The position numbers and the translations under genes are program-made. DNA of 64,000 nt from Membranihabitans maritimus (GTDB taxonomy: Bacteria; Bacteroidota; Bacteroidia; Chitinophagales; Saprospiraceae). Below are positions 10,006 to 18,723 of the stretch, in pieces. Under the pieces are notes generated by a model. That model did not search any database. It had not been told where the DNA came from and saw only the letters and a program-made list of their open reading frames with translations. Every line of letters begins with the position of its first letter. Position 1 is the first letter of the stretch. Location of the stretch: assembly GCF_021729145.1 (NCBI RefSeq), contig NZ_JAJSLW010000002.1:62001-126000 (forward strand), given 5' to 3'.

Positions 10006-10491
10006 TTAAATTAAAGGAACCCAAATCTCAATATCTCCGATTCCCTTTTCTTTATTATATCCCTCTCCGTATCGTTCGAAAAAATAATTAACTGAACCGA
10101 TTAAAGACGGGTATGATTCCGGAAACCATTGATTCTTAATTAAGTCAAAAGTTCTACGCATGGTAGAGATGTGACCTATGTGATAAAATACGGCGTAATT
10201 ATTTCGGTTCAATAATTTATACGTTAAAGGAGCAGGAAGCCTTTCCAGGCTTTGGACTTCAACACCACAAAAGCATTCCATTTTGATCCACGGGTCAGTA
10301 TCAAAGGTAAGTCTGTAAACAAAATTGTTTATTTTCCCGGGGATTTGGTTTGAAAGCGGCATAGAACCAAAACAGAGATCCTCCGTGTTTAATGAACTTC
10401 CAAAAGCATATTTTTTACTGAATCCTGCCATTAACAAAGGCCCTATATTTGTTTCTATTCTTTCGGGAAGGAAAAGGGATTTTTTCTTCAT
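10006..10491 (-). CDS. GyrI-like / effector-binding-domain protein
   Basis: A 161-residue protein with no HTH. The segment PWIKMECFCGVEVQSLERLPAPLTYKLLNRNNYAVFYHIGHIS and the end IEIWVPLI match the bacterial effector-binding (GyrI-like, SOUL-type) fold found in AraC/MerR regulators and in free-standing GyrI. Ligand unknown. It lies 11 bp downstream of the PhnB gene at 10503-10943, in the same direction, and is likely co-transcribed. Confidence 0.7.
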   Translation of the reverse strand: MKKKSLFLPERIETNIGPLLMAGFSKKYAFGSSLNTEDLCFGSMPLSNQIPGKINNFVYRLTFDTDPWIKMECFCGVEVQSLERLPAPLTYKLLNRNNYAVFYHIGHISTMRRTFDLIKNQWFPESYPSLIGSVNYFFERYGEGYNKEKGIGDIEIWVPLI

Positions 10492-10502
10492 CGACAGGTC
10501 TT

Positions 10503-10943
10503 TTATTCTTTACCTGCACAATTTATCATCCACTGAACGCCGAATCTATCGACGGCGGATCCAAAATAATCGCCCCAAAACATTTCTTCCATGGGCATCT
10601 TTATTTTACCTCCATCAGATAGTGCATGGAATAAGCGGTCTGCTTCCGAACGGGTATCGGGCTCAAGATTAATATAAACATTATTCCCAAAACTTAGCCT
10701 AAAACCCATTGATTCCGGAGCGTCTGTTCCCATCAGCATGTGTCCTCCGAGTGTAGGTAAGGCTACATGCATTACCAGGTTTTTATCTTCTTCCGCCAGT
10801 GGTGGCTGTCCTTTCTGTGGAGGCACATCGCCCATGCGCATAATACCATCACCATAAAATTCGGTACCAAAAACTGACTTGTAAAAGGTGAAAGCTTCCT
10901 CTGTGTTCCTATTAAAATTAAGATAGGTGCTAACCGTTGCCAT
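10503..10943 (-). CDS. PhnB/VOC-fold protein
   Basis: A 146-residue protein of the PhnB family: MATVSTYLNFNRNTEEAFTFYKSVFGTEF, then MHVALPTLGGHMLMGTDAPESMG and MFWGDYFGSAVDRFGVQWMINC at the end. The role is unknown; the fold suggests small-molecule or metal binding. It is one of three PhnB-type genes within 3.2 kb, alongside 8734-9141 and the two-domain gene upstream at 10991-11911. Confidence 0.88.
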   Translation of the reverse strand: MATVSTYLNFNRNTEEAFTFYKSVFGTEFYGDGIMRMGDVPPQKGQPPLAEEDKNLVMHVALPTLGGHMLMGTDAPESMGFRLSFGNNVYINLEPDTRSEADRLFHALSDGGKIKMPMEEMFWGDYFGSAVDRFGVQWMINCAGKE

Positions 10944-10990
10944 AATTCATAATATTTTAAAGATTTAAAAAATAGTTGTCAGGAAAGGGA

Positions 10991-11911
10991 TTATTCATTG
11001 TTGTAAATTTTTTGAATGACCTTGAGATCGAACTTCTTCATTTGCAAAAAGGCATTGGTGACCCTGGCTACCTTTTCCGGGTCTTTATCCAATAACATTA
11101 TATGAAGTTCGGAAGGACATACTTGCCAGGAAACTCCAAATTTGTCTTTCAGCCATCCACATTGTTGGGCATTTGGATCTCCTCCTTCAGAAAGTTTATC
11201 CCAGAAAAAGTCAATTTCTTCCTGGTTGTTGCATTCAATCAGCAAGGAGATTCCTTCGTTGAAATTGAAGGGATGATCCATGGCGCTGTCCATTACCATC
11301 ATTTTTTCCCCTCCAAGGCTGAATTGTCCGTGCTTTATTGTCCCTTTTTTGTCTTGGGATTCTGTTCCATCGTAGCGGGAAATGCCGTCAACTGAAGAAT
11401 TTTCAAAAATATTTGTATATATGTTCAAGGCTTCTTCTGCTCTACCACATTGATTTCCGGTAAACATAAGGCAAGGTGTGATTTTTTGATTTACGTCTTT
11501 ATGTTTACCCAGGGACAGCTGCCAGGAGACACCAAATTGATCCTGTATCCAACCGTATTTTTCACTCCAGGGGTATTGGTTAATTGGCATTAGAACGCGT
11601 CCATTTTTAGATAGATTTTTCCATAAATCATCGATTTCCTCAATTGTTTCGCAAACCACAAAAAACGAAATGGAGGGATTTATTCTAAAATGGGGGCCCC
11701 CGTTCAAAGCGATGAAGCGGTAACCGGACAAATCGAAATTGACCGTCATAACCGTTCCTTCCGGTTGACCGTGAACTTTCTGGCCTTCTGCAGGATATCT
11801 TGTAATAGCATCGATTTTGGAATCAGGGAAAAGTTTGGTATAAAATTCAGAAGCTTCATTTGCCTGGAAATCAAACCAGAGATGGGGAATTATTTTTTGC
11901 CTGGATTTCAT
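10991..11911 (-). CDS. Tandem two-domain PhnB/VOC protein
   Basis: A 306-residue protein built from two PhnB-type (3-demethylubiquinone methyltransferase-like) domains. Domain 1 spans about residues 1-130 (MKSRQKIIPHLWFDFQANEA, then GWIQDQFGVSWQ) and domain 2 about 137-270 (VNQKITPCLMFTGNQCGRAEEA, then GWLKDKFGVSWQV). A short helical tail follows. The start is placed at the ATG at 11911; a frame running 31 codons further has no domain sequence. It is the first gene of the minus-strand cluster. The internal duplication is visible in the repeated QFGVSWQ/KFGVSWQ motif. Confidence 0.85.
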   Translation of the reverse strand: MKSRQKIIPHLWFDFQANEASEFYTKLFPDSKIDAITRYPAEGQKVHGQPEGTVMTVNFDLSGYRFIALNGGPHFRINPSISFFVVCETIEEIDDLWKNLSKNGRVLMPINQYPWSEKYGWIQDQFGVSWQLSLGKHKDVNQKITPCLMFTGNQCGRAEEALNIYTNIFENSSVDGISRYDGTESQDKKGTIKHGQFSLGGEKMMVMDSAMDHPFNFNEGISLLIECNNQEEIDFFWDKLSEGGDPNAQQCGWLKDKFGVSWQVCPSELHIMLLDKDPEKVARVTNAFLQMKKFDLKVIQKIYNNE

Positions 11912-11935
11912 CACTGTTAAGTATTTGGTACAAAA

Positions 11936-11943
11936 CAAAGATA
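11936..11943 (-). promoter_or_regulatory. -7 promoter element for the PhnB-cluster operon
   Basis: On the minus strand TATCTTTG matches TAnnTTTG, 24 bp before the ATG at 11911, at the head of the minus-strand cluster. Confidence 0.4.
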
Positions 11944-12162
11944 AACTGGCAAACGATAACTTGTCCAGTGTAATTACGTCAGATTGCCGGGGTAATTGCG
12001 ACAAATTGATCTCAATTGCAATTAAGGGGGTATAGTTTTGGTTTCGTTTTAATTATAGTGTCTTTTTGAATACCCGCCCAGATATTAAAATAATCCTAAA
12101 AATATAATTAACAATTTGTATTTTAGGAGGCTATTGAATTATTAACCTTAAATAAATTAGGA

Positions 12163-13464
12163 ATGAAACACCTTTTTACACTTTTAATGATTTTTTCAGC
12201 GTTTACGGCATTTTCTCAGAGTGAAATTACCATCGTAGCTGATAACCTCAGCCAACCCGTAGGTATAGAGCCTGGTCCGGAAGGGACTATATTGGTTGCT
12301 GAAGCGGGAACCGGCCAAAACGATGGTGGCGTGACAGCCATTCACCCTGTGTTGGGGCAGGTAAAGGTGCTTGATAGTATGCCCTCTTATTTTGATACCG
12401 TTTCTCAGGAAGTAGTGGGACCAATGCGGGTACAAATGTTGGATGAAACTATGGCAGCTGTTTTTATCAGTGAGGTACCTGGGCCATTAGGATCTTCTAT
12501 TTTAATATATGATGCCCGGGATTTGCTTTTGTCGGGTGGAACACTCGGTCCCGATGATGCTTTGCATCAGATAAAAGTTGGCGAATATGTTTTAAGCCAG
12601 GGGTATGAAGCGAGTAATCCGTTTAGTTTGGTACACAACGGATGTGATATGTATATCGTTGATGCCGCTGCTAATGCTATAATCAGGAGAAATGGTTTGA
12701 CAGGGGTAATGAGTGTTTTTGCGGAATTTGATCAGGTCGCTAACCCATTGCCATTTGGCCCACCAATGACTGATGCTGTACCTACCAGAATAGTAAGAGA
12801 TACCAGTGGGTTTTTAGTTTCCTCATTAACCGGATTTCCATTTGCGGACAGTGTATCAAAAGTATATGCTGTTGATGATGAAGGCAATGTTTCGGTCAGG
12901 GATTCAGGGTATACGTTAGTTACTGATATGACTTTGGATCCTGAAGGAGATGGATTTTTTGCACTTCAAATGGCTACCTTCAGGAGTGATAGCACACCAC
13001 CTTTTGTAATTAATAGTGCAATTATTACCCAAACGCATGCTGATGGAAGCAGGGATACAGTTGCTTCGGGCTTTGGCCCAAGCCCAGGTCTTTTTGTTGC
13101 AGGCGATGGTTCCTTTTATGTAACGAATCTCTTTGCAGGAACAGTGACGAGAATAGAACCCACGTCTACTTCTTTAACGAAACCAGCAGTAAAGATTTTA
13201 AAATCGATGCAAGTATTCCCTAATCCCGCGGAGAATGATATTAATTTACGGTACGACCTTAAGGAGTCTGGAGATACCCACATTGAAATATTCAATTCCC
13301 TGGGACAAAATATTGTTCGGAAGGAAATAGGCCACCAACAGTCGGGCAGCCAAAATATTAGGGTCGATCTTTCTTCTTTGAACAGTACTCCCGGTCAGGT
13401 TTACTATATTCTCTTGAAGTCGGGAAAGTCCTGGTTTCAAAGTGCGTTTACCACGGGTAGGTAA
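12163..13464 (+). CDS. Secreted ScyD/ScyE-family protein with T9SS type A sorting domain
   Basis: A 433-residue exported protein. Residues 1-18 are a signal peptide (KHLFTLLMIFSAFTAFSQ). Residues about 22-340 form a repetitive beta-propeller-like region (VADNLSQPVGIEPGPEGTILVAEAG, then further repeats) like ScyD/ScyE proteins. Residues about 348-433 are a T9SS type A sorting domain (MQVFPNPAENDINLRYDL, HIEIFNSLGQ, ending YYILLKSGKSWFQS). It would be secreted through the type IX system and attached to the surface or released. The ScyD/ScyE name comes from scytonemin gene neighbourhoods in cyanobacteria; no such genes are nearby, so a propeller-type binding role is all that can be inferred. Confidence 0.82.
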   Translation: MKHLFTLLMIFSAFTAFSQSEITIVADNLSQPVGIEPGPEGTILVAEAGTGQNDGGVTAIHPVLGQVKVLDSMPSYFDTVSQEVVGPMRVQMLDETMAAVFISEVPGPLGSSILIYDARDLLLSGGTLGPDDALHQIKVGEYVLSQGYEASNPFSLVHNGCDMYIVDAAANAIIRRNGLTGVMSVFAEFDQVANPLPFGPPMTDAVPTRIVRDTSGFLVSSLTGFPFADSVSKVYAVDDEGNVSVRDSGYTLVTDMTLDPEGDGFFALQMATFRSDSTPPFVINSAIITQTHADGSRDTVASGFGPSPGLFVAGDGSFYVTNLFAGTVTRIEPTSTSLTKPAVKILKSMQVFPNPAENDINLRYDLKESGDTHIEIFNSLGQNIVRKEIGHQQSGSQNIRVDLSSLNSTPGQVYYILLKSGKSWFQSAFTTGR

Positions 13465-13508
13465 TGGGTGTCAAGGAGAAATAGCTTGGACCAAAAATAA
13501 ATTCTTAG

Positions 13509-13539
13509 TAAAAGGCAGAAGTTAACTTCTGCCTTTTTA
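13509..13539. terminator. Bidirectional terminator between the ScyD-like gene and the epimerase
   Basis: AAAGGCAGAAGTT is followed at once by its exact complement AACTTCTGCCTTT, with A and T runs outside. It sits 45 bp after the plus-strand stop and 10 bp after the minus-strand epimerase stop, so it can serve both convergent genes. Confidence 0.8.
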
Positions 13540-13548
13540 CATTAAGGA

Positions 13549-14476
13549 TTATTTATATTCTGACACAATCATTTTAATTCCTTTTTGGTAAGATGTGGGA
13601 GTGTAATCAAATTTTTTCTCAAATTTTTTGCTGTCAAAAACATATGCGCGGTCATACTGGTAGACCATCTCTGAGAGTTCCTTCATAATGGGAGAAAATA
13701 ATCCCAGCGTTTTAAGAATTATCTTTGGAGCTGACTGTACCCGGGATTTGACATCTAATTCATGGGCTATAAGATCTACCCATTCTTGCCCGGTTAATGG
13801 ATTTGGAGCGGTAGGTAAATGCCATGTTTGATTATATGCCTCGGTAGTATTTCCCAGCACAGCAGTAGCTGTTCCTGCATCCGGGGTATAGGTGAAAGAA
13901 TGGGGATGATGTAACCCCCCCCATCCATTGTGCCTTTTTACCCTGAGCCAGCGGTTTTATTACTGTTTCTGTGAGGATACTAGTGTTTTGTATTTGCGGT
14001 CCGTAAAAATCAGCAGACCGTGCAATAAGCGCTGTGATATGGCCTTTTTCTACTGCTTTTAATATTTCGTTGAGAATATAAGCACGTACTTTGCCTTTTT
14101 TACTTGGTGGATTAATGGGTGTTTCCTCTGTCATACCATCGAGGAATTTCTGGTCGTACATGTAAATATTGTCAAAAAACACCAATTTACTCTGGTGGTT
14201 TTTGCAAGCTTCAATTGTGTTTTTAATAATTACAGGCCATTTCTCTTTCCATGTTGAGATATTATAGTCCAGGCCAACAGTTAAATATACAATTGAACTT
14301 TCGGCAACGGCGTTATTCGTTTCCCTGGCATCCAACAGGTTGGCAGCGAACAATTGATCTGTTTTATTAACGGCTTCCGGATGTCGGCTTACCAATCTAA
14401 TATTGTCTGTATATTTGGGGAGAGCTTTCGCCAATTCTTTTCCGATAGCACCTCCGGAACCCAGGATCGTTTGCAT
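13549..14476 (-). pseudogene. NAD-dependent epimerase/dehydratase-like protein, frameshifted at a G8 tract
   Basis: Two minus-strand frames together make one Rossmann protein of about 308 residues. The N-terminal part (start ATG at 14476) has the NAD-binding motif LGSGGAIG at residues 4-11 and a YGPQIQN segment, and runs to QWMGG. The C-terminal part resumes as HSFTYTPDAGTATAVLGN and ends YQKGIKMIVSEYK. They meet at eight consecutive G (13915-13922 as C on the plus strand). Removing one G joins them in frame as WMGGLHHPHSFTYTPDA. As written the protein stops early with an unrelated tail. The cause could be a real mutation, phase variation or a base-calling error in the homopolymer. Confidence 0.8.
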
Positions 14477-14539
14477 AATAGTGTTATTTGGTTTGTCGGA
14501 CAAATGTACGGTTGCAGGTTTTTTTTCAGTTGATCTATA

Positions 14540-15109
14540 TCAAGAAATTAATTTTTTGCGAATTCTACTCAAAGTTTCCGGTGTCATTCCCAGCAATGAA
14601 GAGATATAGTGTAAAGGGACTTCGTTGAATAATTCACTATTTTGTTTGAAAAAGTGATGAAACCTTTCTTCTGCAGTCATGGACAAAAATGAAAAGACGC
14701 GATCTTCCAAAATGTTAAAGCACTTGGCAATAAATAATTTTTCAAGATGGTTCCATTCGGGAACTACGTGGCCAATTTTTTCGTAATTTTTTCTGGAAAT
14801 GGTAAATAAAGTGCTATCAGAAATGGCCTGAATATTCATTTTGGCCGGAGTGTGGAAAAGAAGACTTGATAAATCGGTTATAAACTGGTCTGTCCCGGAA
14901 ATCCATTGCGTTATCTCTTTGGTGTTATGGTAGGTATAAGTGCGGAGGAAGCCGCTTTTTATAAAACTAAGCTTCTGGCAATAATTTCCCTCTCTCACAA
15001 AATATTCGCCTTTGGCAACAGACTCCAGTTGGAAAAAATCAACGACTTCACTAAACCTGTTGGTGTTGATGCCAAAATTATCGCGAATACATTGTTCTAG
15101 CTGGACCAC
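14540..15109 (-). CDS. Crp/Fnr-family transcriptional regulator
   Basis: A 189-residue regulator. Residues about 25-115 are a cyclic-nucleotide-binding beta-roll (GEYFVREGNYCQKLSFIKSGFLRTY, TDQFITDLSSLL) and the C-terminus has a helix-turn-helix (VPLHYISSLLGMTPETLSRIRKKL). It lacks the cysteine cluster of oxygen-sensing FNR. The only start available is GTG at 15109, because an in-frame stop lies shortly upstream. It lies 63 bp upstream of the epimerase gene, in the same direction, and may control it; this pairing is common in Bacteroidota. The effector is unknown. Confidence 0.88.
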   Translation of the reverse strand: MVQLEQCIRDNFGINTNRFSEVVDFFQLESVAKGEYFVREGNYCQKLSFIKSGFLRTYTYHNTKEITQWISGTDQFITDLSSLLFHTPAKMNIQAISDSTLFTISRKNYEKIGHVVPEWNHLEKLFIAKCFNILEDRVFSFLSMTAEERFHHFFKQNSELFNEVPLHYISSLLGMTPETLSRIRKKLIS

Positions 15110-15441
15110 CTGAATTTTATTTTAAGCAAGGTAATAAATCCTTTTGTGTAAAGCGCTCTATCGATAATTTTTGATGCATCAGAATAAAAGCTTTGCTTTC
15201 GAAGACATAAAAAGTTTTGAAAAATAAGCGTAAACGATTACGTTGTCATTTTTCTTAATAGTAAATTAAAGTTCTATAGTTGTAGTTTCTTTCAGAATTC
15301 AGTATCGAGTAACAATATGTTTTCAAAGCAAATTTTATTCTACATTATTTGCTTTGTAGACATAATTTTTACAGTAATTTAATTTTATATACATTGTGCG
15401 CGCACACTAAATAGTGCAAACGATTTATAGGATTATATTTT
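15110..15441. promoter_or_regulatory. Upstream region of the first SusC gene with two palindromes
   Basis: A 332-bp region shared by the divergent Crp/Fnr and SusC genes. CGTAA-ACGA-TTACG at 15229-15242 is an inverted repeat resembling LacI-type operators. TGTGCGCGCACA at 15395-15406 is a perfect 12-bp palindrome, GC-rich in an AT-rich setting, 35 bp before the SusC start. No full TAnnTTTG promoter is seen. Confidence 0.4.
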
Positions 15442-18400
15442 ATGTTTTCTACGCTTAAATTCAAAATTATGGCAAAATTACTACATGCAAATAACTTATT
15501 TGCATTATTTAAAAATGTTATGTACTTGAAATGGAAAAGAAAGTTAGGAGTGTTCTTGTTGGTGGTTGTACTTGTTACACCTTTTTCCGTCCTGAAGGCT
15601 GGAAGTGTCAAGTCATTAAATACCATCAACAGGTCAGGAGTTGATTTTGGGGAAAATATTGATGTGTCTGGTACGGTACTGGACGAATCCGGAGAACCCT
15701 TAATTGGTGTGAATATTCTTATCGAAGAGACAGGGGTAGGGACATCAACAGATTTTGATGGTAAATTTTCATTATCGGATATCGATGAAAATGCTACACT
15801 GAAAATTTCTTACATCGGGTATAGAACAAAAACAGTGGCAGTAAATGGTCAGAAAAACCTGGAGATTGTTCTTTCCGAAGATAGCCAAACACTCGATGAA
15901 GTAGTGGTAGTGGGATACGGAACCCAGAAAAAGGAAAACCTTACGGGTTCTGTGGACCAGGTTTCAGCGGAAGTACTCGAGAACCGGCCATTGGTGGATG
16001 TTTCTACAGCCGTTCAGGGTGTAATTCCGAACCTCAATATTTCTACAGGAAATGGAGCACCAGGTTCTTCTTCTAACTTCAATATACGTGGATATACTTC
16101 TATTAATGGGGGCTCCCCATTAATTTTGGTGGATGGGGTTCAGATGGATCCCAATATGATCAATGTGTCCGATATAGAAAGTGTTACGGTATTAAAGGAT
16201 GCCGGAGCGGCAGCGATTTATGGTGCAAGAGCTGCATTTGGAGTGGTTTTGATAAAGACTAAAAATGGTACCGAAGGGAAAACACGTGTTACATTTAATG
16301 AAAACTTTAGTTTTGCAAGGCCTACAATATTGCCGGATATTATTGACAATTCTTATGATCAGGCATTAGCAATCAACGAGGCAATGTTTAATAATGATGG
16401 AACTTTTGTCTTTTCTGATGAGCGGCTCAGCCGCATAAAAGCATATTACGAGGATCCTTCAGCCAACCCCTCCTGGGATGTGGTAAATGGGAATTTCGAA
16501 TGGTATGGATTTAATGATTGGGAGGAAGAGTTGTATAGAGACTTTGCTCCCACTCAGAAACACTCACTTAGTGTCTCGGGAGGTAATGAAAGAACGCAGT
16601 TTTATACTTCTTTGGGGTATTCCAATCAGGAAGGTTTGTTTAAACAAGGTACAGATTTTTATAAGAAACTCAATGTAAACCTTTCCGTACAAGATCAGAC
16701 TTTCACCTGGTTGAAATCAAGGGCGAAAGTAGCATTTGACAATAATATTATCAACAGACCCCATACATACAAATCTGATGAAACAGGTGCAAACAGGCTT
16801 GTTTTTTCAAGCCCACTGGCACTTCCTACTCTATATCCCGGTGACGATCCCGAATATATAGGGCGATATTTTCAATCGCCAGCATCAACACAATTGTTAG
16901 GTGGGCGAAATGAAGACAGGGTGAATCACGTATTGTTGAATACAGGACTTACAGCTACTGTCAATGATTATTTGTCTTTTGTAGGTGACTTTAGTTACAA
17001 TATTTATAGAAACAATGAGAGCAATTACAGAAAGCGAATTCCTTTTTTGAGGAATGACTTTACTACTTTTTTTGGTGAGTCTAATAACGATTATTATGAA
17101 TTGCAAAATGAGAATTCAAATTATTATTCTCTCAATGCATATGGTCAGTATGAGCGTACATTTTTTGACAATGTTTATACCAAGGCAATGTTGGGGTATA
17201 ATCAGGAACTGAATCAAACGGATTGGTATAGCTCTCAACGATATAATCTCATCAACCCTGAGCAGCCAGCTATAAACCTTGCCACAGGAGACCAGGTAAC
17301 AAATGGAAATACGTATGAATGGGCTTTAAGGGGTGCATTTGCCCGACTGAATTTAATTTTCGATGACAAGTATTTATTTGAATTCAATGGTAGATACGAT
17401 GGTAGTTCCCGTTTTCCGGAAGATAATAGATTTGGGTTTTTTCCTTCCGTTTCTGCAGGTTGGAGAATTTCACAGGAACCTTTCCTTGTTGGTGTCAGCG
17501 AACTGAGCAACCTCAAACTGAGGGCGTCTTACGGAACATTGGGAAACCAAACCATATTATTCAACAACAGTCAGTTGTACTATCCTTATATACCGGGGAT
17601 GTCTTCGGGTAGTACTGGGAACTACCTGTTTAATGATGTCCGGGACTTGTTGATTAATCCCCCGGGGCTGGTTTCCCCTTCTCTCACCTGGGAGAAATCG
17701 ACAACGCTGGATTTCGGTTTTGATCTCGGTTTATTCAATGACCGTTTTGAGGCTACTTTTGACTGGTACAAAAGGACTACATCAGATATGTTGATCCGTG
17801 TTTCATTCCCGGATGTTTTGGGTGCTTCATCACCTGCACAGAACGGAGCAGAATTACAAACGAAAGGATGGGAGCTTTCTCTCAATTGGAAAGAAAGTTT
17901 GACAAAAAAATTCAAAGCGGGTTTTCGGGTTGTTTTATCTGACAACATTGCTGAAATTACCAAATACGAGAATAAAACCGGTGCCCTGGGTGATTATTAT
18001 GTTGGACAACAGCTTGGGGAGATTTGGGGCTATGAGACGCAGGGAATTTTCCAAAGTGATGAAGAGGTGTCGGAAGCCGCAGACCAGACAGAATTAGCTG
18101 CTGATTGGCAAGCCGGAGATATCAGATATGCTGATTTGAATGGAGATGGCGTGATCAATTCCGGTGCAAATACAGTCGATGATCCGGGTGACCGCAAGAT
18201 TATAGGGAACAGTACACCGAGGTATTCCTTCGGAATAGGATCGGATATGAGTTATGAAGCTTTTTTCATGAATATTTTTTTCCAGGGTGTAGGAAAAAGA
18301 GATTACTGGCCTACAGTTTCTGCCTTTTGGCCATTTGCCACTCAGTATTATCAGGTTCAGGAGCACTTTGTGACAGATACCTGGAGTGAGGATAATAGGG

Positions 18401-18705
18401 ACGCGTATTTTGCACGGCCACTTGCGAGACAAGACAGAAACCGGCTAACTCAATCAAAATATATTCAGAATGCCTCTTATATAAGACTGAAAAACCTGAC
18501 GCTTGGCTATAACATGCCGGACAATATTATTGACCAACTCGGTATTGAGCGATTTCAGGTTTACCTCAGTGGACAAAACCTTTGGGAGTATTCCAAAATT
18601 GGTAAACCCCTGGATCCTGAGATTAATCTAGGAAGTAACAGTGAATCACATTACGGATATCCTTACCAACGATCGTATTCTGTAGGATTTAATGTAACAT
18701 TTTAA
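15442..18705 (+). CDS. SusC/RagA-family TonB-dependent outer-membrane transporter (pair 1)
   Basis: A 1087-residue outer-membrane protein that imports oligomers together with its SusD partner, energised by TonB. It has an N-terminal export segment with a hydrophobic core at about residues 35-52, a CarboxypepD_reg-like domain (DVSGTVLDESGEPLIGVNILIEETG, about 73-150), the SusC hallmark LDEVVVVGYGTQKKENLTGSV, a TonB plug and a C-terminal barrel ending in an aromatic strand (SYSVGFNVTF). SusD follows after 18 bp. No glycosidase or regulator is adjacent, so the substrate cannot be inferred. The start has several nearby in-frame ATG codons, and the true signal peptide may begin downstream of 15442. 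Confidence 0.92.
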   Translation: MFSTLKFKIMAKLLHANNLFALFKNVMYLKWKRKLGVFLLVVVLVTPFSVLKAGSVKSLNTINRSGVDFGENIDVSGTVLDESGEPLIGVNILIEETGVGTSTDFDGKFSLSDIDENATLKISYIGYRTKTVAVNGQKNLEIVLSEDSQTLDEVVVVGYGTQKKENLTGSVDQVSAEVLENRPLVDVSTAVQGVIPNLNISTGNGAPGSSSNFNIRGYTSINGGSPLILVDGVQMDPNMINVSDIESVTVLKDAGAAAIYGARAAFGVVLIKTKNGTEGKTRVTFNENFSFARPTILPDIIDNSYDQALAINEAMFNNDGTFVFSDERLSRIKAYYEDPSANPSWDVVNGNFEWYGFNDWEEELYRDFAPTQKHSLSVSGGNERTQFYTSLGYSNQEGLFKQGTDFYKKLNVNLSVQDQTFTWLKSRAKVAFDNNIINRPHTYKSDETGANRLVFSSPLALPTLYPGDDPEYIGRYFQSPASTQLLGGRNEDRVNHVLLNTGLTATVNDYLSFVGDFSYNIYRNNESNYRKRIPFLRNDFTTFFGESNNDYYELQNENSNYYSLNAYGQYERTFFDNVYTKAMLGYNQELNQTDWYSSQRYNLINPEQPAINLATGDQVTNGNTYEWALRGAFARLNLIFDDKYLFEFNGRYDGSSRFPEDNRFGFFPSVSAGWRISQEPFLVGVSELSNLKLRASYGTLGNQTILFNNSQLYYPYIPGMSSGSTGNYLFNDVRDLLINPPGLVSPSLTWEKSTTLDFGFDLGLFNDRFEATFDWYKRTTSDMLIRVSFPDVLGASSPAQNGAELQTKGWELSLNWKESLTKKFKAGFRVVLSDNIAEITKYENKTGALGDYYVGQQLGEIWGYETQGIFQSDEEVSEAADQTELAADWQAGDIRYADLNGDGVINSGANTVDDPGDRKIIGNSTPRYSFGIGSDMSYEAFFMNIFFQGVGKRDYWPTVSAFWPFATQYYQVQEHFVTDTWSEDNRDAYFARPLARQDRNRLTQSKYIQNASYIRLKNLTLGYNMPDNIIDQLGIERFQVYLSGQNLWEYSKIGKPLDPEINLGSNSESHYGYPYQRSYSVGFNVTF

Positions 18706-18723
18706 TAAGTAAAAAGAGACATT

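Noticed and set aside
12196-12435. Open frame on the minus strand inside the ScyD/ScyE-like gene
   Set aside because: It is a shadow of the well-supported plus-strand gene, with no family pattern.
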